This document shows positions 26,122-35,825 of a DNA stretch of 64,000 nucleotides, in pieces. The position numbers and the translations under genes are program-made. The stretch covers positions 62,001 to 126,000 of the forward strand of contig NZ_NNRL01000157.1 in the NCBI RefSeq assembly GCF_002252505.1, read 5' to 3'. Below the pieces are notes generated by a model. That model searched no databases and was not told where the DNA came from. It was given only the letters and a program-made list of their open reading frames with translations. This stretch comes from Brucella grignonensis. Its GTDB lineage: Bacteria; Pseudomonadota; Alphaproteobacteria; Rhizobiales; Rhizobiaceae. How positions within the stretch are numbered: position 1 is the stretch's first letter; each line of letters starts with the position of its first letter.

Positions 26122-26330
26122 AAAAACCTCCAATTCGCGCCCGTTTCGCGATCACCAGTCAATGCTACGATTTTGGGACCATTTTGGGCCACGCTTTCGC
26201 CGCAACAATGAACGATGTGTTAATTCTGAAGGCTTCTGCGATAAAGTCAATATCCTACTTATTTTATGGGAGTTAACAGACGGAAATATTTTGCGAGCAA
26301 CCATATAGCTGCCCGCAAAATTATTCCATT

Positions 26331-27899
26331 TTACACTTCGTAGTCGTCAACAGGCCTGATGCGGACCTTTTCGACATGACGACCGTTCATCGCTTCGATC
26401 GTGAACTGATACCCATCCGCAATGAAGCTTTCCCCGCCCAAAGGCAGATGACCGAGATGCCAGAGCGCATAGCCTGCAAGCGTCGTGTAGCGATCGCCAT
26501 CATCCACCAGATCGCGCTGCAGGATGCTGCTGAGACGGCGAATATCGGCGAAGCCATCGACCAGATAGCCACCCTGCCCGTCTGATTCTGCAACGGCCGC
26601 TTCTTCATCTTCATCCGGGAATTCACCGGCAATCGCTTCAAGCACGTCGGTCGGCGTGACCACGCCTTCAAACGAGCCATGCTCATCCACCACAACAGCA
26701 AGCTGTACCGGCGAAACACGAAGCTGTTCCATGACGCGAAGCACATTCGCGTTTTCGTGGATGACGAGTGGCTGCTTGGCAACGTTATCCCAGTCAATCG
26801 GCTTCTTGTCGCTCATATATAGCAACAGATCCTTGACCGAAGCGACGCCAACAAACTCATCGACCTGACGACGGGCAATGATGACGCGCGAATGAGAGAG
26901 CTTGCGGATCGCCTGATGAATCTCCGCTTCATCTTCACCCAGATCAAGCCATTCGATTTCATTTCGCGGCGACATGATCGAACGCACGGGACGATCTGCA
27001 AGATCGAGAACGCCACGGATCATTTCTTTCTCTTCTGGCAAGAAGACGTCACTTGCAGCAGTTTGCTGCGCGATGACATCGACCGTATCAGACAGTGGAT
27101 TATCATCGCGATAACCGCCAAGCAGGCGAAGCACCGCACCAGCGGTTCTTTCACGCAGATCATTGGTCGTCACCAGTTTCTCGCGATTCTTGCGCGCCAT
27201 CTGGTTGGCGGCTTCGATCAGCACCGAGAAGCCGATGGCTGCGTAGAGATAGCCCTTCGGAATATGGAAGCCGAAACCTTCAACGATGAGGCTGAAGCCG
27301 ATCATCATCAGGAAGCCGAGACAGAGGATAACAACCGTCGGGTGCTTGTTGACAAAATCCATCAGAGGACGAGAAGCCAGCATCATCACAGCGATAGCAA
27401 TGATGACGGCAATCATCATGACCGGCAGATGCTGCACCATACCCACAGCCGTGATCACGCTATCAAGCGAGAAGACGGCATCGAGAACCACGATCTGAAC
27501 AATGACCTGCCAGAAGATTGCATGTGCAACGCGGGTGTTCTTGGGCCCATGCGCGCCTTCAAGACGCTCGTGCAACTCCATCGTACCCTTGGCAAGCAGG
27601 AACAGACCACCAATGAGCATGATGATATCACGGCCGGAGAACGAAAGCTCCATCACGGTAATCAACGGCTCGCGCAACGTCACAATCCACGAGATGGATG
27701 CGAGCAGCACAAGGCGCATCAGCAAGGCCAGGCTAAGGCCAATTATACGCGCACGGTTACGCTGATGGGGCGGCAGTTTATCGGCCAGAATTGCGATGAA
27801 GACGAGATTGTCGATGCCGAGAACAATTTCCAGCACCACCAATGTCACGAGACCTATCCAGGCATTGGGGTCGGCAATCCAGTCCATGGACCAATCCAT
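26331..27899 (-). CDS. TerC-family membrane protein with CBS and CorC domains
   Basis: This 522-aa protein combines a TerC-like domain of about seven membrane segments (residues 1-230; [16 protein letters not shown] has the conserved Asp) with a CBS pair (about 300-420, around [16 protein letters not shown]) and a CorC/HlyC domain near the C-terminus. The build is that of the YegH/YoaE group. Related TerC proteins export manganese or other metals, often behind metal-sensing leaders. The start MDWSMDW at 27899 (AGGAG 11 nt upstream) fits better than one nine codons earlier. The leader is long (about 420 nt) and folded. Confidence 0.85.
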   Translation of the reverse strand: MDWSMDWIADPNAWIGLVTLVVLEIVLGIDNLVFIAILADKLPPHQRNRARIIGLSLALLMRLVLLASISWIVTLREPLITVMELSFSGRDIIMLIGGLFLLAKGTMELHERLEGAHGPKNTRVAHAIFWQVIVQIVVLDAVFSLDSVITAVGMVQHLPVMMIAVIIAIAVMMLASRPLMDFVNKHPTVVILCLGFLMMIGFSLIVEGFGFHIPKGYLYAAIGFSVLIEAANQMARKNREKLVTTNDLRERTAGAVLRLLGGYRDDNPLSDTVDVIAQQTAASDVFLPEEKEMIRGVLDLADRPVRSIMSPRNEIEWLDLGEDEAEIHQAIRKLSHSRVIIARRQVDEFVGVASVKDLLLYMSDKKPIDWDNVAKQPLVIHENANVLRVMEQLRVSPVQLAVVVDEHGSFEGVVTPTDVLEAIAGEFPDEDEEAAVAESDGQGGYLVDGFADIRRLSSILQRDLVDDGDRYTTLAGYALWHLGHLPLGGESFIADGYQFTIEAMNGRHVEKVRIRPVDDYEV

Positions 27900-27917
27900 G
27901 ATGTGTCGGCTCCTGTA

Positions 27918-27965
27918 AGAGCGCATCCCGAAATGTGTGAGCGGTTTTCGGACAAGATGCGCGTT
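27918..27965. repeat. Dispersed palindromic repeat copy
   Basis: Reads AGAGCGCATCCCGAAATGTG then TGAGCGGTTTTCGGACAAGA and TGCGCGTT. The ends are partly self-complementary (GCGCAT/ATGCGC). It lies in the leader of the TerC-family gene. Confidence 0.75.
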
Positions 27966-28322
27966 AAGACAAACAATTAGAACGTCAATCTGATTTCAGC
28001 AGATCGGCGTTCTAAATCAGAAGAAAGAGGAAACAGAAAAAACGCCGCATGCATTTCCGTCCCGAACCGTTGAAACACGGATCGGCCACAAGAAACTGCA
28101 AACGGCGTGAGAAAGCTCAAAGCCTTTTAAGTCTGATGCTCCCATACAGGGAGCGGGACTTCGTGAAGACGAATCGTCAGAACTGTCGTCGGGCATAAAG
28201 CGCGATGAACCTTTTAAAGAGACACGAAGCAGGCTCTCTGCCTGCTCCTGAATGCCATGTTGTCATATGAGCATGTGATCACTGCATTATGCAGACGCTC
28301 AGCTCGCACGCAAGACCATATG
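27966..28322 (-). promoter_or_regulatory. Folded leader between dedA and the TerC-family gene
   Basis: No gene is seen. On the minus strand, three hairpins follow each other. GAGCAGGC/GCCTGCT lies at about 28229-28248 and GCTCCC/GGGAGC at 28138-28154. A long stem from ACGCCG to CGGCGT (about 28043-28107) then runs into TTTTTTCTG, like an intrinsic terminator. It could end the dedA transcript, or be a conditional attenuator in a metal-responsive leader. I could not match the yybP-ykoY riboswitch core by eye. Confidence 0.4.
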
Positions 28323-28985
28323 CTATTCAGCTGGAGAAACATGCACGCCGCGTTTACGCTCGCGACGCGGACGTCCCTTGAAGAAGCGCATGCCGATCAC
28401 TGTTGCGACGATTGTCAAAGCAGTGATGCCAATGACAAACCAGAACATGTGATCACCGTTCATTTTCGCGAAAACGCCCATACCACGGCCCGCAAGCCAG
28501 CCTGGCAGGAACATGACAGGTGCCCAAACCATTGCAGAGAGAATATTGGCTGTCTGGAAACGCGTCTGATCCATCGACATCATGCCGGCAACCATTGGCA
28601 CGGTACAACGAACTGGGCCAAAGAAACGCCCAAGGAAGACTGCGGAAAAACCATAGCGCCTGAACAAAAGACGCGCGCGCGCCACCCCGCTGCGGTGTTT
28701 GTTCAGCGGCCACTTATGGATGATGCTACGACCAAGCCACCAGCCGAGGAAATAAGAAACAATATCGCCGATAACCGCACCGACGATTGCACCAATGATG
28801 ATTGGCCACGGCTCAACGATCCCTGCCCCCACCAAACCACCAATCGCGAGCATGATCGGGGTAGCTGGAATGAACATTCCGATAATAGCGAGAGACTCGC
28901 CGAAGGCGATGACGCCCACGATAGGACCTGCCCATGCCCGGTGATCGGAAATGAACTGCCCGAGATCGCTAATTATGCTTTCCAT
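28323..28985 (-). CDS. DedA/VTT-family membrane protein
   Basis: This 220-aa inner-membrane protein carries the DedA pattern: FGESLAIIGMFIPATPIMLAIG near the N-terminus, GAIVGDxxSYFLGWWLGR as GAVIGDIVSYFLGWWLGR, and FLGRFFGPVRCTVPMVAGMM with the conserved Arg residues. DedA proteins are now linked to undecaprenyl-phosphate or phospholipid recycling and to proton-motive-force homeostasis. Which lipid this one handles is unknown. The gene is followed by the folded leader of the TerC-family gene on the same strand. Confidence 0.9.
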   Translation of the reverse strand: MESIISDLGQFISDHRAWAGPIVGVIAFGESLAIIGMFIPATPIMLAIGGLVGAGIVEPWPIIIGAIVGAVIGDIVSYFLGWWLGRSIIHKWPLNKHRSGVARARLLFRRYGFSAVFLGRFFGPVRCTVPMVAGMMSMDQTRFQTANILSAMVWAPVMFLPGWLAGRGMGVFAKMNGDHMFWFVIGITALTIVATVIGMRFFKGRPRRERKRGVHVSPAE

Positions 28986-29525
28986 TCCGTCCTCAAAATG
29001 CCGCGAACCGGATTATGAAGCAGTCCCCAAAATTTGGGGCAACTTCGGGTTTTCTGAAACGAGGACAATCCGGTGCGTGAACCCCTCGCCTGCCTGCGCG
29101 TTACAAACGCTTGCAGCATTTTTACTCAATGGCAAAAATCATATTTGCTTATCAAGTCTTTTATATGCCGAAGCATCTCAGACAAGCATCAAAAATTGAT
29201 GACATGACTGCGACATTTGCAGCGCAAATGAATTAGCTCAAATGAACAGTGCCAATCCCCTCATTGCGTAGCATGGACATGTCCTGATCAAGCTTTGCAG
29301 ATATGGAAACTCGCAAGACCGGTTACAACATCGAACATCTGAAAAATGATTCAAAACAGAATCATAAACGATTTGATTCCCTCAGAACGATCATTCATCA
29401 GCAATTAAAACGATTAGCCGTTACTTATGCTCGAAATGCGTGCAGAAGCTATTTTCAGAAAACAGCGCATTTGTGGGCTTTTTGAAAATCACCAAACTTT
29501 TTTTCGTTTTTTTTCGATTGAAGGC
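28986..29525. other. Intergenic region without a visible gene
   Basis: This AT-rich 540-bp gap lies between dedA and tRNA-Lys. It holds a long imperfect inverted repeat beginning ACCGGATT at about 29008 and ending AATCCGGT near 29074, with CCCCAAAATTTGGGG inside. I see no credible ORF with a ribosome site. Confidence 0.5.
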
Positions 29526-29554
29526 TAGACAGACAGAAAAGCGGCCTTTATAGA
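29526..29554 (+). promoter_or_regulatory. Predicted sigma-70-type promoter of tRNA-Lys
   Basis: TAGACA (29526-29531) and TATAGA (29549-29554) are separated by 17 bp. They lie about 42 bp before the tRNA 5' end. Confidence 0.55.
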
Positions 29555-29595
29555 ACCGCTCACCTCACCGGGGCCGCTGCCTCGGAGAAGCGAGT

Positions 29596-29671
<76 letters not shown>

Positions 29672-29850
29672 TTTTCTCCTCTTCTTTCAAAGAGTTACCG
29701 CTGATTACATGGCGGCCGGATAATCCGGCTGAATTTGTATCTTCAGCGATAAATGTTCTTTTTTGCTCCCTGATATTGTCGATCATAAATAGCGGCAGCC
29801 ATGCATAATTAGACATGGCGAAACCGGCATAGTGGGACTATGAGTGCCCC

Positions 29851-30720
29851 ATGACCCCCAAAAGCCTTGGTTACACATTTACACTTATTGCCGTCGCCAT
29901 ATTCGCTACGCAGGACGGCATTTCGAAGTATCTCGGATCGCATTACTCGCCCATCTTTATCACGATGGTGCGGTATTGGGCTTTTGCCGTCTTCGTGATT
30001 CTGCTTGCCGTACGGTCCGGGGGAATTGCCCGTGCAGCGGCAACCAAGAAACCCGTATTGCAGATTTTTCGCGGCGTGCTGCTCGCAACGGAAATTGTTG
30101 TCTTCGTATTTGGCCTTAGCAGGGTTGGTATGGCGATGGCGCAATCAATCTTCCAGGTTGGACCTCTGCTCGTCACGATGCTCTCTGTGCCCTTCCTTGG
30201 CGAAAAAGTGGGTTGGCGACGCTGGACCGCCATCGTGGTCGGTTTGTTCGGCGTTCTGCTCATTATTGACCCAACACATGTCTATTTCGACTGGAACTTG
30301 CTGTTCCCTCTGACTGCAACAACGATGTTTGCCATTTACGTCATCGCAACGCGTGCGGTCAGCAAATACGACAGCGCGATGACCAGCTTCTTCTATACGG
30401 GCATCGGCGGTGCGGTTGTCCTCACGGCCGTTGGCTTGTTTCATATGGAATCGATTGCCCCACACGATTGGCCGTGGATGGCAGCACTCTGCGCCTGTGG
30501 AATTGCAAGCCACTACTGCCTCATTCGAGCCTACGACATTCTTGAAGCCGGTGAAGTACAACCTCTTACATATTTACAGCTCGTCATCGGTGCCTTCATC
30601 GCCGTCCTCGTGTTCCATGAACAATTAACCTGGAATGTTATCACCGGCGCGGGCATCGTTGTGGCTGCGGGCCTCTTCTCTATGTTCAGAGAAAGACGCC
30701 TCGCAAAGAAGCCATCATAA
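29851..30720 (+). CDS. DMT-superfamily transporter (two EamA domains)
   Basis: This 289-aa protein has ten predicted membrane segments in two EamA halves (about residues 8-140 and 150-280). The second half ends with the typical AGEVQPLTYLQLVIGAFIAVLVFHEQ segment. It should export or import a small metabolite such as an amino acid or nucleoside; the substrate cannot be told. It is a single gene between tRNA-Lys and the EF-hand gene. Confidence 0.87.
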   Translation: MTPKSLGYTFTLIAVAIFATQDGISKYLGSHYSPIFITMVRYWAFAVFVILLAVRSGGIARAAATKKPVLQIFRGVLLATEIVVFVFGLSRVGMAMAQSIFQVGPLLVTMLSVPFLGEKVGWRRWTAIVVGLFGVLLIIDPTHVYFDWNLLFPLTATTMFAIYVIATRAVSKYDSAMTSFFYTGIGGAVVLTAVGLFHMESIAPHDWPWMAALCACGIASHYCLIRAYDILEAGEVQPLTYLQLVIGAFIAVLVFHEQLTWNVITGAGIVVAAGLFSMFRERRLAKKPS

Positions 30721-30830
30721 CATTACGAATTATTAATTGGCCTGTTCATATCAGGTTCACCTAATATGGTCGACATTACTCACACGCCAATCAATGGCGC
30801 CCTTGTATAGAGTGATGGAGTCAAAGCACT

Positions 30831-31334
30831 ATGAAATCGAAGACATTGTATATCGCTGTAATCGCATCAGCATTGCTGTCCGCCCCTGCGTTCGCACAGG
30901 ACAAATCGAGCGAAAATACAGACAAGTCAGCGACGGATACTTCCATTACGCAAAATGATGGAGCCAAGGGCAAACGCGGTCCGATTGATCTTGAGAAATT
31001 CTCTCGTATGGATGAATTGAAAGCCGCTGACACCAATGGCGACGGTGTACTCTCCCGCGATGAAATCGAAGCGCTTGCGCTTAAGCGTATGGTGAGCCGT
31101 GCGGCCGACCGTATGGAGCGCCGCCTCGACGTGAAGGGTGACGGCAAGATAACGCTGGAAGCGATTGAAAAGCAGCGCCAGAAGGAATTTGCGGCTCTTG
31201 ATCGCAACGAAGACGGCAAACTTGATCGCCACGAAATGCGAGGCGCAAAGAAGTTCAATCACCATGGCCCAAGAGGTCAGCACCACCACGGCATGGGCAA
31301 GATGGAACATCACGAGCCTAAGCCACAGGAGTAA
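30831..31334 (+). CDS. Exported EF-hand calcium-binding protein
   Basis: This 167-aa protein has a signal peptide (cleavage after AFA near residue 22) and three EF-hand-type loops: DTNGDGVLSRDE, DVKGDGKITLEA and DRNEDGKLDRHE. The first and third keep the canonical 12-residue Ca-ligand pattern ending in Glu; the second has Ala at the end position and may be weak. The tail is His-rich (HHGPRGQHHHGMGKMEHH), so it may also hold transition metals. It is probably periplasmic; function is unknown. A terminator follows. Confidence 0.85.
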   Translation: MKSKTLYIAVIASALLSAPAFAQDKSSENTDKSATDTSITQNDGAKGKRGPIDLEKFSRMDELKAADTNGDGVLSRDEIEALALKRMVSRAADRMERRLDVKGDGKITLEAIEKQRQKEFAALDRNEDGKLDRHEMRGAKKFNHHGPRGQHHHGMGKMEHHEPKPQE

Positions 31335-31351
31335 ATATCCACGCCAAGAAA

Positions 31352-31372
31352 AAGCCCCGCATTGCGGGGCTT
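31352..31372. terminator. Terminator between the EF-hand and fucU genes
   Basis: AAGCCCCGC pairs with GCGGGGCTT around ATT and is followed by ATTTTATT on the plus strand. It also suits the convergent gene. Confidence 0.88.
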
Positions 31373-31384
31373 ATTTTATTTCAG

Positions 31385-31807
31385 TTACGAGCGAATAACG
31401 CCCTTCTTGAAAATGATATTGCCGTAGAGACGCTTTTCGCCAGAGCGTATGACTGCATAGGCAGTAGTCGCGCGATCATAGAACGCAAAGCGTTCAATCG
31501 GATCGACCGCAATCTTGCGTCCTTCAGCCTTCTCGATGATGGCTTCAAACTCACCAAAAATCGCGGGCGTTTCATTCGGCGCTTCCATCACGGCTGCTGG
31601 CTTATCGACAAAGTCGTCCAGCGGCAGCAGTGAGAGCACAGCTTCTGCAACATCAGTCGCACTGATACCCGGAAAATCCAGAACCTGCACACCAGAAGCC
31701 TGTGCGGGATAATTGGCGTCAACAATAACCAGATCGTCGCCATGGCCCATATCTGCAAGCACTTCGAGAAGTGATCCGGTGAGCAGTGGGTTTATGTTTT
31801 TAAGCAT
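31385..31807 (-). CDS. fucU: RbsD/FucU-family sugar mutarotase
   Basis: This 140-aa protein has the same length as E. coli FucU and matches its pattern throughout: MLKNINPLLTGSLLEVLADM at the start, GHGDDLVIVDANYPA with the catalytic His, ERFAFYDRA near residue 108, and YGNIIFKKGV at the end. FucU interconverts the anomers of L-fucose; other deoxy or aldose sugars are possible. It is not in an operon here. The sugar ABC locus begins about 2.3 kb away, with the unknown 678-aa gene between. Confidence 0.88.
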   Translation of the reverse strand: MLKNINPLLTGSLLEVLADMGHGDDLVIVDANYPAQASGVQVLDFPGISATDVAEAVLSLLPLDDFVDKPAAVMEAPNETPAIFGEFEAIIEKAEGRKIAVDPIERFAFYDRATTAYAVIRSGEKRLYGNIIFKKGVIRS

Positions 31808-31871
31808 TTGGTGAATCCGAATGATGGAGGATCTTACTTCTACACCCTATCTGAAAGCACTCGAAAAAAGC

Positions 31872-31899
31872 AAACGCCGGCTGATCAAAGCCGGCGTTT
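31872..31899. terminator. Terminator of the 678-aa protein gene
   Basis: AAACGCCGGC pairs with GCCGGCGTTT over 8 nt. It lies 31 bp beyond the minus-strand stop. On the minus strand it is followed by GCTTTTTTCG. Confidence 0.85.
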
Positions 31900-31930
31900 C
31901 CTGTTGATCATTTGATAGGGACAAAACCCC

Positions 31931-33967
31931 TTATTCAGCTTTCGCTTCGATATCGACCTTGTCGAGCATCAAGAATGGATCCTGCGATGCAGCGACCATT
32001 TCCAATGCACCAATACCCTTTTCGGATTTGGATTTTACGGTCAGTTCAAAAACGTTCGGCTTCGCGATGAAAGTGGAGAATGCCGTAATCGCATCCTGAA
32101 GCTTCGGTTGATCAGCTGCAAGCTCCTGTAGAACAGCGCTCGCAATCAGCGTCAGAGTGCTGCGCGCTTCATCAACCGTCATGTTGTTTTCATCAGCATA
32201 GAACTGAAGACCTTTGGCGATGATGCCCTGCTCTTCGATCTTGAGCTTCACTTCACGGGCTTTCAGACCCAGAAGTGCAACCTGTGCCAGCACCTTGTCA
32301 CCGGAGAAGAACTCTTTGGTGAACCCGCCCATCAGACCAGACATGGAGACCTTGCCCATATCCTTGCCGCTGACCGAAAGGTCCTTGATCACGAGGCTTT
32401 GGTCCGCTTCGTTCCAATTGGCTTCCAGATTGGAAGAAATACTCACGTGCTCATAACCGAGCTTACGCAGCTGTTGATACATTTCTTCGTTGCTGTTGGC
32501 TGGCACCGGCAAAGACATGTCTTCGTATGCAACGCGTATATCGGTCGGAATACCGTTATATGGCTTGTTCAATGCAAGCTCATAGCTCTTCATGCTGAAC
32601 TTGATACGTTCAGGCAGACCGGTTGTTGGTGGTGTCGCAGCACTGTCCTGATCTTGTTCAACATCAATGTCATCATTGGCATGCTCGTCGCCCGGCAAAT
32701 CGGCATCAATACCTTTAACGACCAATGTGCCAAATTCAGGCAGCATCGTTGTGAACGGGAAATTTTCCATTTCCTCGTCGCTCAAGCCGGCAAATTTCGT
32801 CACCGCTTCTGCCGAAGGCGCCCAGTTGAAACCCTTGAGCGAGAATTCATCAAGTTTCACTGAATCGGTACCATTGCCCGCAGCAAATCCATTAAGAGAC
32901 ATGTCGAGCTTCTTGTTATCGAAAGCCATCGCCATCTTATCGATTTTGCCTTCGCCCTTTTCAGGATCGCCCGGCTGGATCTTCATTCCGAGCAACTCGA
33001 CATCACCCTTGCCAATCGTATCGAAGATACCAATCAGCCGCGTGAAGAACTCTTTACGCTCTTCCAGTGAAAGGTCTTCGATATTCTTGACAGTTTCAAG
33101 CTTCTGCAGCGTTTCCGTAAACGGCTCTGCAGGCAGGCGCATCGTAAAGCCGTTGCTACGAACTTCATCATAGCTGAAGCTCGACTTCGTGCCCTTTACG
33201 ACGATATTCTTTGCTGAGAACGGTCCGTAAACCGGCTTTGCTTCGGTATCGTTCGGGCCAGCCTTTTCCGTATAAAGACGTGCGATGAACACACCATCGA
33301 TATCTTTGCCTTCAGACGCACCGATCGTGCCAGCCATACGCTCTTCGTTGATCGTGCCGTTTTCATCCGGCAACGACAGATCAAGATCGAAGGTTGCACC
33401 GCTTGAAGAATAGCGTGTGACATGACCATGAACGATGTCTTCCAGAGTGACATCTTTATAAGACGTCTTCTGTTCCTTATCGTTCAGCATTTGAACAATG
33501 TTGATTTCCGGCACCGACATACGCTTGGCCGAAACACGTCCCACGCGCTCGGCAAGGCTCAACTCGCCGTTACCAAAGGTGTCGCGCAACATCTGGATAT
33601 CGAAATTCGCATCATCAATACGAACGCTCGGCAGCGAAATCTTGAACTGCGCGATCTCCGTATTGATGCCCTTGGCATCCAACATGCCATTCAGAAACAG
33701 GATTTTCGGGCGGCCTTCAATCGAAGCGATTGTTACATTCGTTCCATCTTTCAGTGGCAGGACCACATCGGTCAGATGAATACGACCGAGAAAGTCGGCA
33801 GAAACCGAAGCAGCCTTGCCGCCACGTCTTTCAAGCTGAGCATTGATCGTTTTCTCAAGGGTAATCTTGTATCCGACCGCACCTGCTGCCGCTATGGCGA
33901 TGACTGCTACAGCTGCCCAAAGCGCTTTGCGTCCGCCTTTGCGTTTTCCGCTCGTTGCCTGCTCCAC
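31931..33967 (-). CDS. Large membrane-anchored periplasmic protein, unknown family
   Basis: This 678-aa protein has a basic N-terminus and one membrane anchor (ALWAAVAVIAIAAAGAVGYKI, residues 15-35). A long soluble, presumably periplasmic, region follows. It is rich in alternating beta-type segments with repeated phrases such as VSADFLGRIHLTDVVLPLKD, MSVPEINIVQML and KSYELALNKPYNGI. The general look (anchor plus long repetitive beta domain describing fields of isoforms) recalls AsmA/DUF748-type envelope proteins, but I cannot assign a family with confidence. It has its own terminator and no operon partner. Confidence 0.7.
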   Translation of the reverse strand: MEQATSGKRKGGRKALWAAVAVIAIAAAGAVGYKITLEKTINAQLERRGGKAASVSADFLGRIHLTDVVLPLKDGTNVTIASIEGRPKILFLNGMLDAKGINTEIAQFKISLPSVRIDDANFDIQMLRDTFGNGELSLAERVGRVSAKRMSVPEINIVQMLNDKEQKTSYKDVTLEDIVHGHVTRYSSSGATFDLDLSLPDENGTINEERMAGTIGASEGKDIDGVFIARLYTEKAGPNDTEAKPVYGPFSAKNIVVKGTKSSFSYDEVRSNGFTMRLPAEPFTETLQKLETVKNIEDLSLEERKEFFTRLIGIFDTIGKGDVELLGMKIQPGDPEKGEGKIDKMAMAFDNKKLDMSLNGFAAGNGTDSVKLDEFSLKGFNWAPSAEAVTKFAGLSDEEMENFPFTTMLPEFGTLVVKGIDADLPGDEHANDDIDVEQDQDSAATPPTTGLPERIKFSMKSYELALNKPYNGIPTDIRVAYEDMSLPVPANSNEEMYQQLRKLGYEHVSISSNLEANWNEADQSLVIKDLSVSGKDMGKVSMSGLMGGFTKEFFSGDKVLAQVALLGLKAREVKLKIEEQGIIAKGLQFYADENNMTVDEARSTLTLIASAVLQELAADQPKLQDAITAFSTFIAKPNVFELTVKSKSEKGIGALEMVAASQDPFLMLDKVDIEAKAE

Positions 33968-34071
33968 GATTTCTCATCCTTTTAGCGCAATTTCAACCAT
34001 ATCTAAGAACTGATTGGTTAATCACAAGAATTTGTAAGAGCAAGCAGGATCGCGAGAGATCTGAGTTTTTT

Positions 34072-34127
34072 GACCATCCGGTGCAAAAAATCCTGCACAT
34101 TTATGAAGGATTTTGCACAGAATGGTC
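34072..34127. repeat. Long imperfect inverted repeat downstream of the SDR gene
   Basis: GACCAT...GTGCAAAAAATCCT pairs with AGGATTTTGCAC...ATGGTC around 12 nt. On the minus strand it is followed by A-run rather than T-run, so it is not a classic terminator for the SDR operon. Confidence 0.5.
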
Positions 34128-34138
34128 TGGCAAGTACG

Positions 34139-34948
34139 TCAAAGCGGCTGTTCAGGGTGTGGCGACGAATCGTACGCGCCCCAAATCGACTGATCGAAAT
34201 TGACGATTGCACCGGTCATCAAGCCAGATTCTTCCGATGCGAGAAAGGCAATCGCCCGGGCAACTTCGGCAGGATCGATCAGGCGACCAAATGGTTGCGC
34301 TTTAACAGCTTCATCAAGCCAGTTGGCGGGCGCACCATGAAACTCACGCTGGATACGGTCTTCACCATCCGATGCCATCCAGCCGATATTGAGGCTGTTG
34401 ACACGGATACGGTTGCGCAACACCGAATAAGCGACATTGCGGGTCAATGTATCGAGCGCCCCCTTGGAAGCGCAGTAAGCCGCGATGAAGGGCTGGCCTC
34501 CCATGGAAGACATGGAGGATATATTGACAATCGCTCCCTCGACCTTGTCCCGACGGAAGAGCTTAACTGCTTCCTGAATGAGGAAGAATGGTGCACGCGT
34601 ATTGACTGCAAATAGCCGATCAAACAATTCCGGCGTGGTGTCGAGTATATCACCGCGATCCGTCAGCCCGGCTGCATTGACAAGAATATCAAGCTGTCCG
34701 AAAGCCCGATCCGCCTCGGCAATTACTTTGCGGCAATCTTCGATCTTTTCGAGATCAGCCTGAACAAAGACGGCCTTCGCACCCAGCTTTTCCAGGACAC
34801 TTACCTGTGCCTTGCCCTTCTCCGCTGAACGCCCGCAAATCACGATGCCTTTTGCACCCCGTTCTGCGAAAAGCCGCGCGGTGGCCGCACCAAGCCCCTG
34901 GGTGCCGCCAGTGATGACCGCAACCTTACCCGTCAATTGTCCGCTCAT
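34139..34948 (-). CDS. SDR-family oxidoreductase in the sugar/polyol locus
   Basis: This 269-aa short-chain dehydrogenase has the NAD(P) motif TGGTQGLG, NAAG (in LVNAAGLTDRG), catalytic Ser in NISSMSS, and YCASK with the Tyr/Lys pair. It probably oxidises a sugar or polyol brought in by the ABC system encoded just upstream on the same strand, 19 bp away. The start MSGQLTGK at 34948 (GGAG 7 nt upstream) avoids overlap with the ATPase gene; an in-frame start 12 codons earlier would overlap it. Confidence 0.88.
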   Translation of the reverse strand: MSGQLTGKVAVITGGTQGLGAATARLFAERGAKGIVICGRSAEKGKAQVSVLEKLGAKAVFVQADLEKIEDCRKVIAEADRAFGQLDILVNAAGLTDRGDILDTTPELFDRLFAVNTRAPFFLIQEAVKLFRRDKVEGAIVNISSMSSMGGQPFIAAYCASKGALDTLTRNVAYSVLRNRIRVNSLNIGWMASDGEDRIQREFHGAPANWLDEAVKAQPFGRLIDPAEVARAIAFLASEESGLMTGAIVNFDQSIWGAYDSSPHPEQPL

Positions 34949-34967
34949 TCCCAGCTCCAGATTGAAG

Positions 34968-35747
34968 TTAAACCCGCCCACCAAGTGCTGACGACAGATC
35001 GGCTAATTCCTGACCGCCAGCCATCAAACTTTGCAACTCATCCATATCAACATCGCTTCTCGTGCGCGTTCCAAGAGTAGCGCCGCGATTAAGTACCGTG
35101 AACTTGTCACCAACGGCATGGGCATGGCGTACATTATGCGTGATGAAGATGACGCCGAGCCCACGTTCGCGAACGAGATTGATGTATTTCAGCACCATAG
35201 CTGTCTGACGCACACCAAGAGCGGATGTCGGCTCATCGAGGATCAGCACCTTCGCACCAAAATAAACCGCTCGCGCAATGGCAACACATTGCCGCTCGCC
35301 GCCAGAAAGCGTTCCAACTGCCTGCTGTGGATCGCGCACATCGATGCCGATTTTCTTCATCTCTTCGCGCGTCACATCTTCAGCAAATTGTGCGTCGAAC
35401 CATCGAACTGGTCCAATTCCCTTTGTGGGTTCGCGTCCGAGAAAGAAATTCCGCATCACTGACATCAACGGGATCATGGCAAGGTCCTGATAGACCGTTG
35501 CAATACCGTGATCCAGCGCATCACGTGGACTGTTGAAGACAACTTGCTTGCCATCAACGAAGAACTCACCGCTGGTCGGTTTATGAACGCCTGAAAGCGT
35601 CTTGATCAATGTCGACTTTCCTGCACCGTTATCGCCAAGCAGGCAATGCACCTGCCCTGGTTCCACACTCAGTGAAACGCCATTCAGCGCAATAACCGGG
35701 CCGAAGTGTTTGACAAGATTGCGAATTTCAATGATCGGGGTTGTCAT
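34968..35747 (-). CDS. Sugar ABC transporter ATPase (single-domain, FrcA/IatA-like group)
   Basis: This 259-aa ATPase has Walker [10 protein letters not shown] (about residues 37-45), the signature LSGGERQ, Walker [13 protein letters not shown] and the H-loop THN. Unlike RbsA/XylG it is a single nucleotide-binding domain, so two copies must pair. Such short forms occur in FrcBCA-type importers of rhizobia. It would energise the permease encoded 78 bp upstream. A dispersed repeat lies in that gap. Confidence 0.92.
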   Translation of the reverse strand: MTTPIIEIRNLVKHFGPVIALNGVSLSVEPGQVHCLLGDNGAGKSTLIKTLSGVHKPTSGEFFVDGKQVVFNSPRDALDHGIATVYQDLAMIPLMSVMRNFFLGREPTKGIGPVRWFDAQFAEDVTREEMKKIGIDVRDPQQAVGTLSGGERQCVAIARAVYFGAKVLILDEPTSALGVRQTAMVLKYINLVRERGLGVIFITHNVRHAHAVGDKFTVLNRGATLGTRTRSDVDMDELQSLMAGGQELADLSSALGGRV

Positions 35748-35767
35748 GATTTGCCTTCCCTATCAAC

Positions 35768-35811
35768 GCAGTTTCAGGAAAAGTGGAAACCGGCTTTCCG
35801 TCCGAAACTGC
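35768..35811. repeat. Dispersed palindromic repeat variant
   Basis: GCAGTTTC and GAAACTGC close a ~44-nt element whose interior (AAAGTGGAAACCGGCTTTCC) resembles the repeat at 27918. It lies between the permease and ATPase genes. Confidence 0.6.
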
Positions 35812-35825
35812 ATGAATGCTGAAAC

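Noticed and set aside
26892-27980. Plus-strand frame opposite the TerC-family gene (362 codons)
   Set aside because: Composition typical of antisense to membrane-protein genes; no start signal.
28257-29018. Plus-strand frame opposite dedA (253 codons)
   Set aside because: Antisense shadow rich in His/Asp/Arg; no ribosome site.
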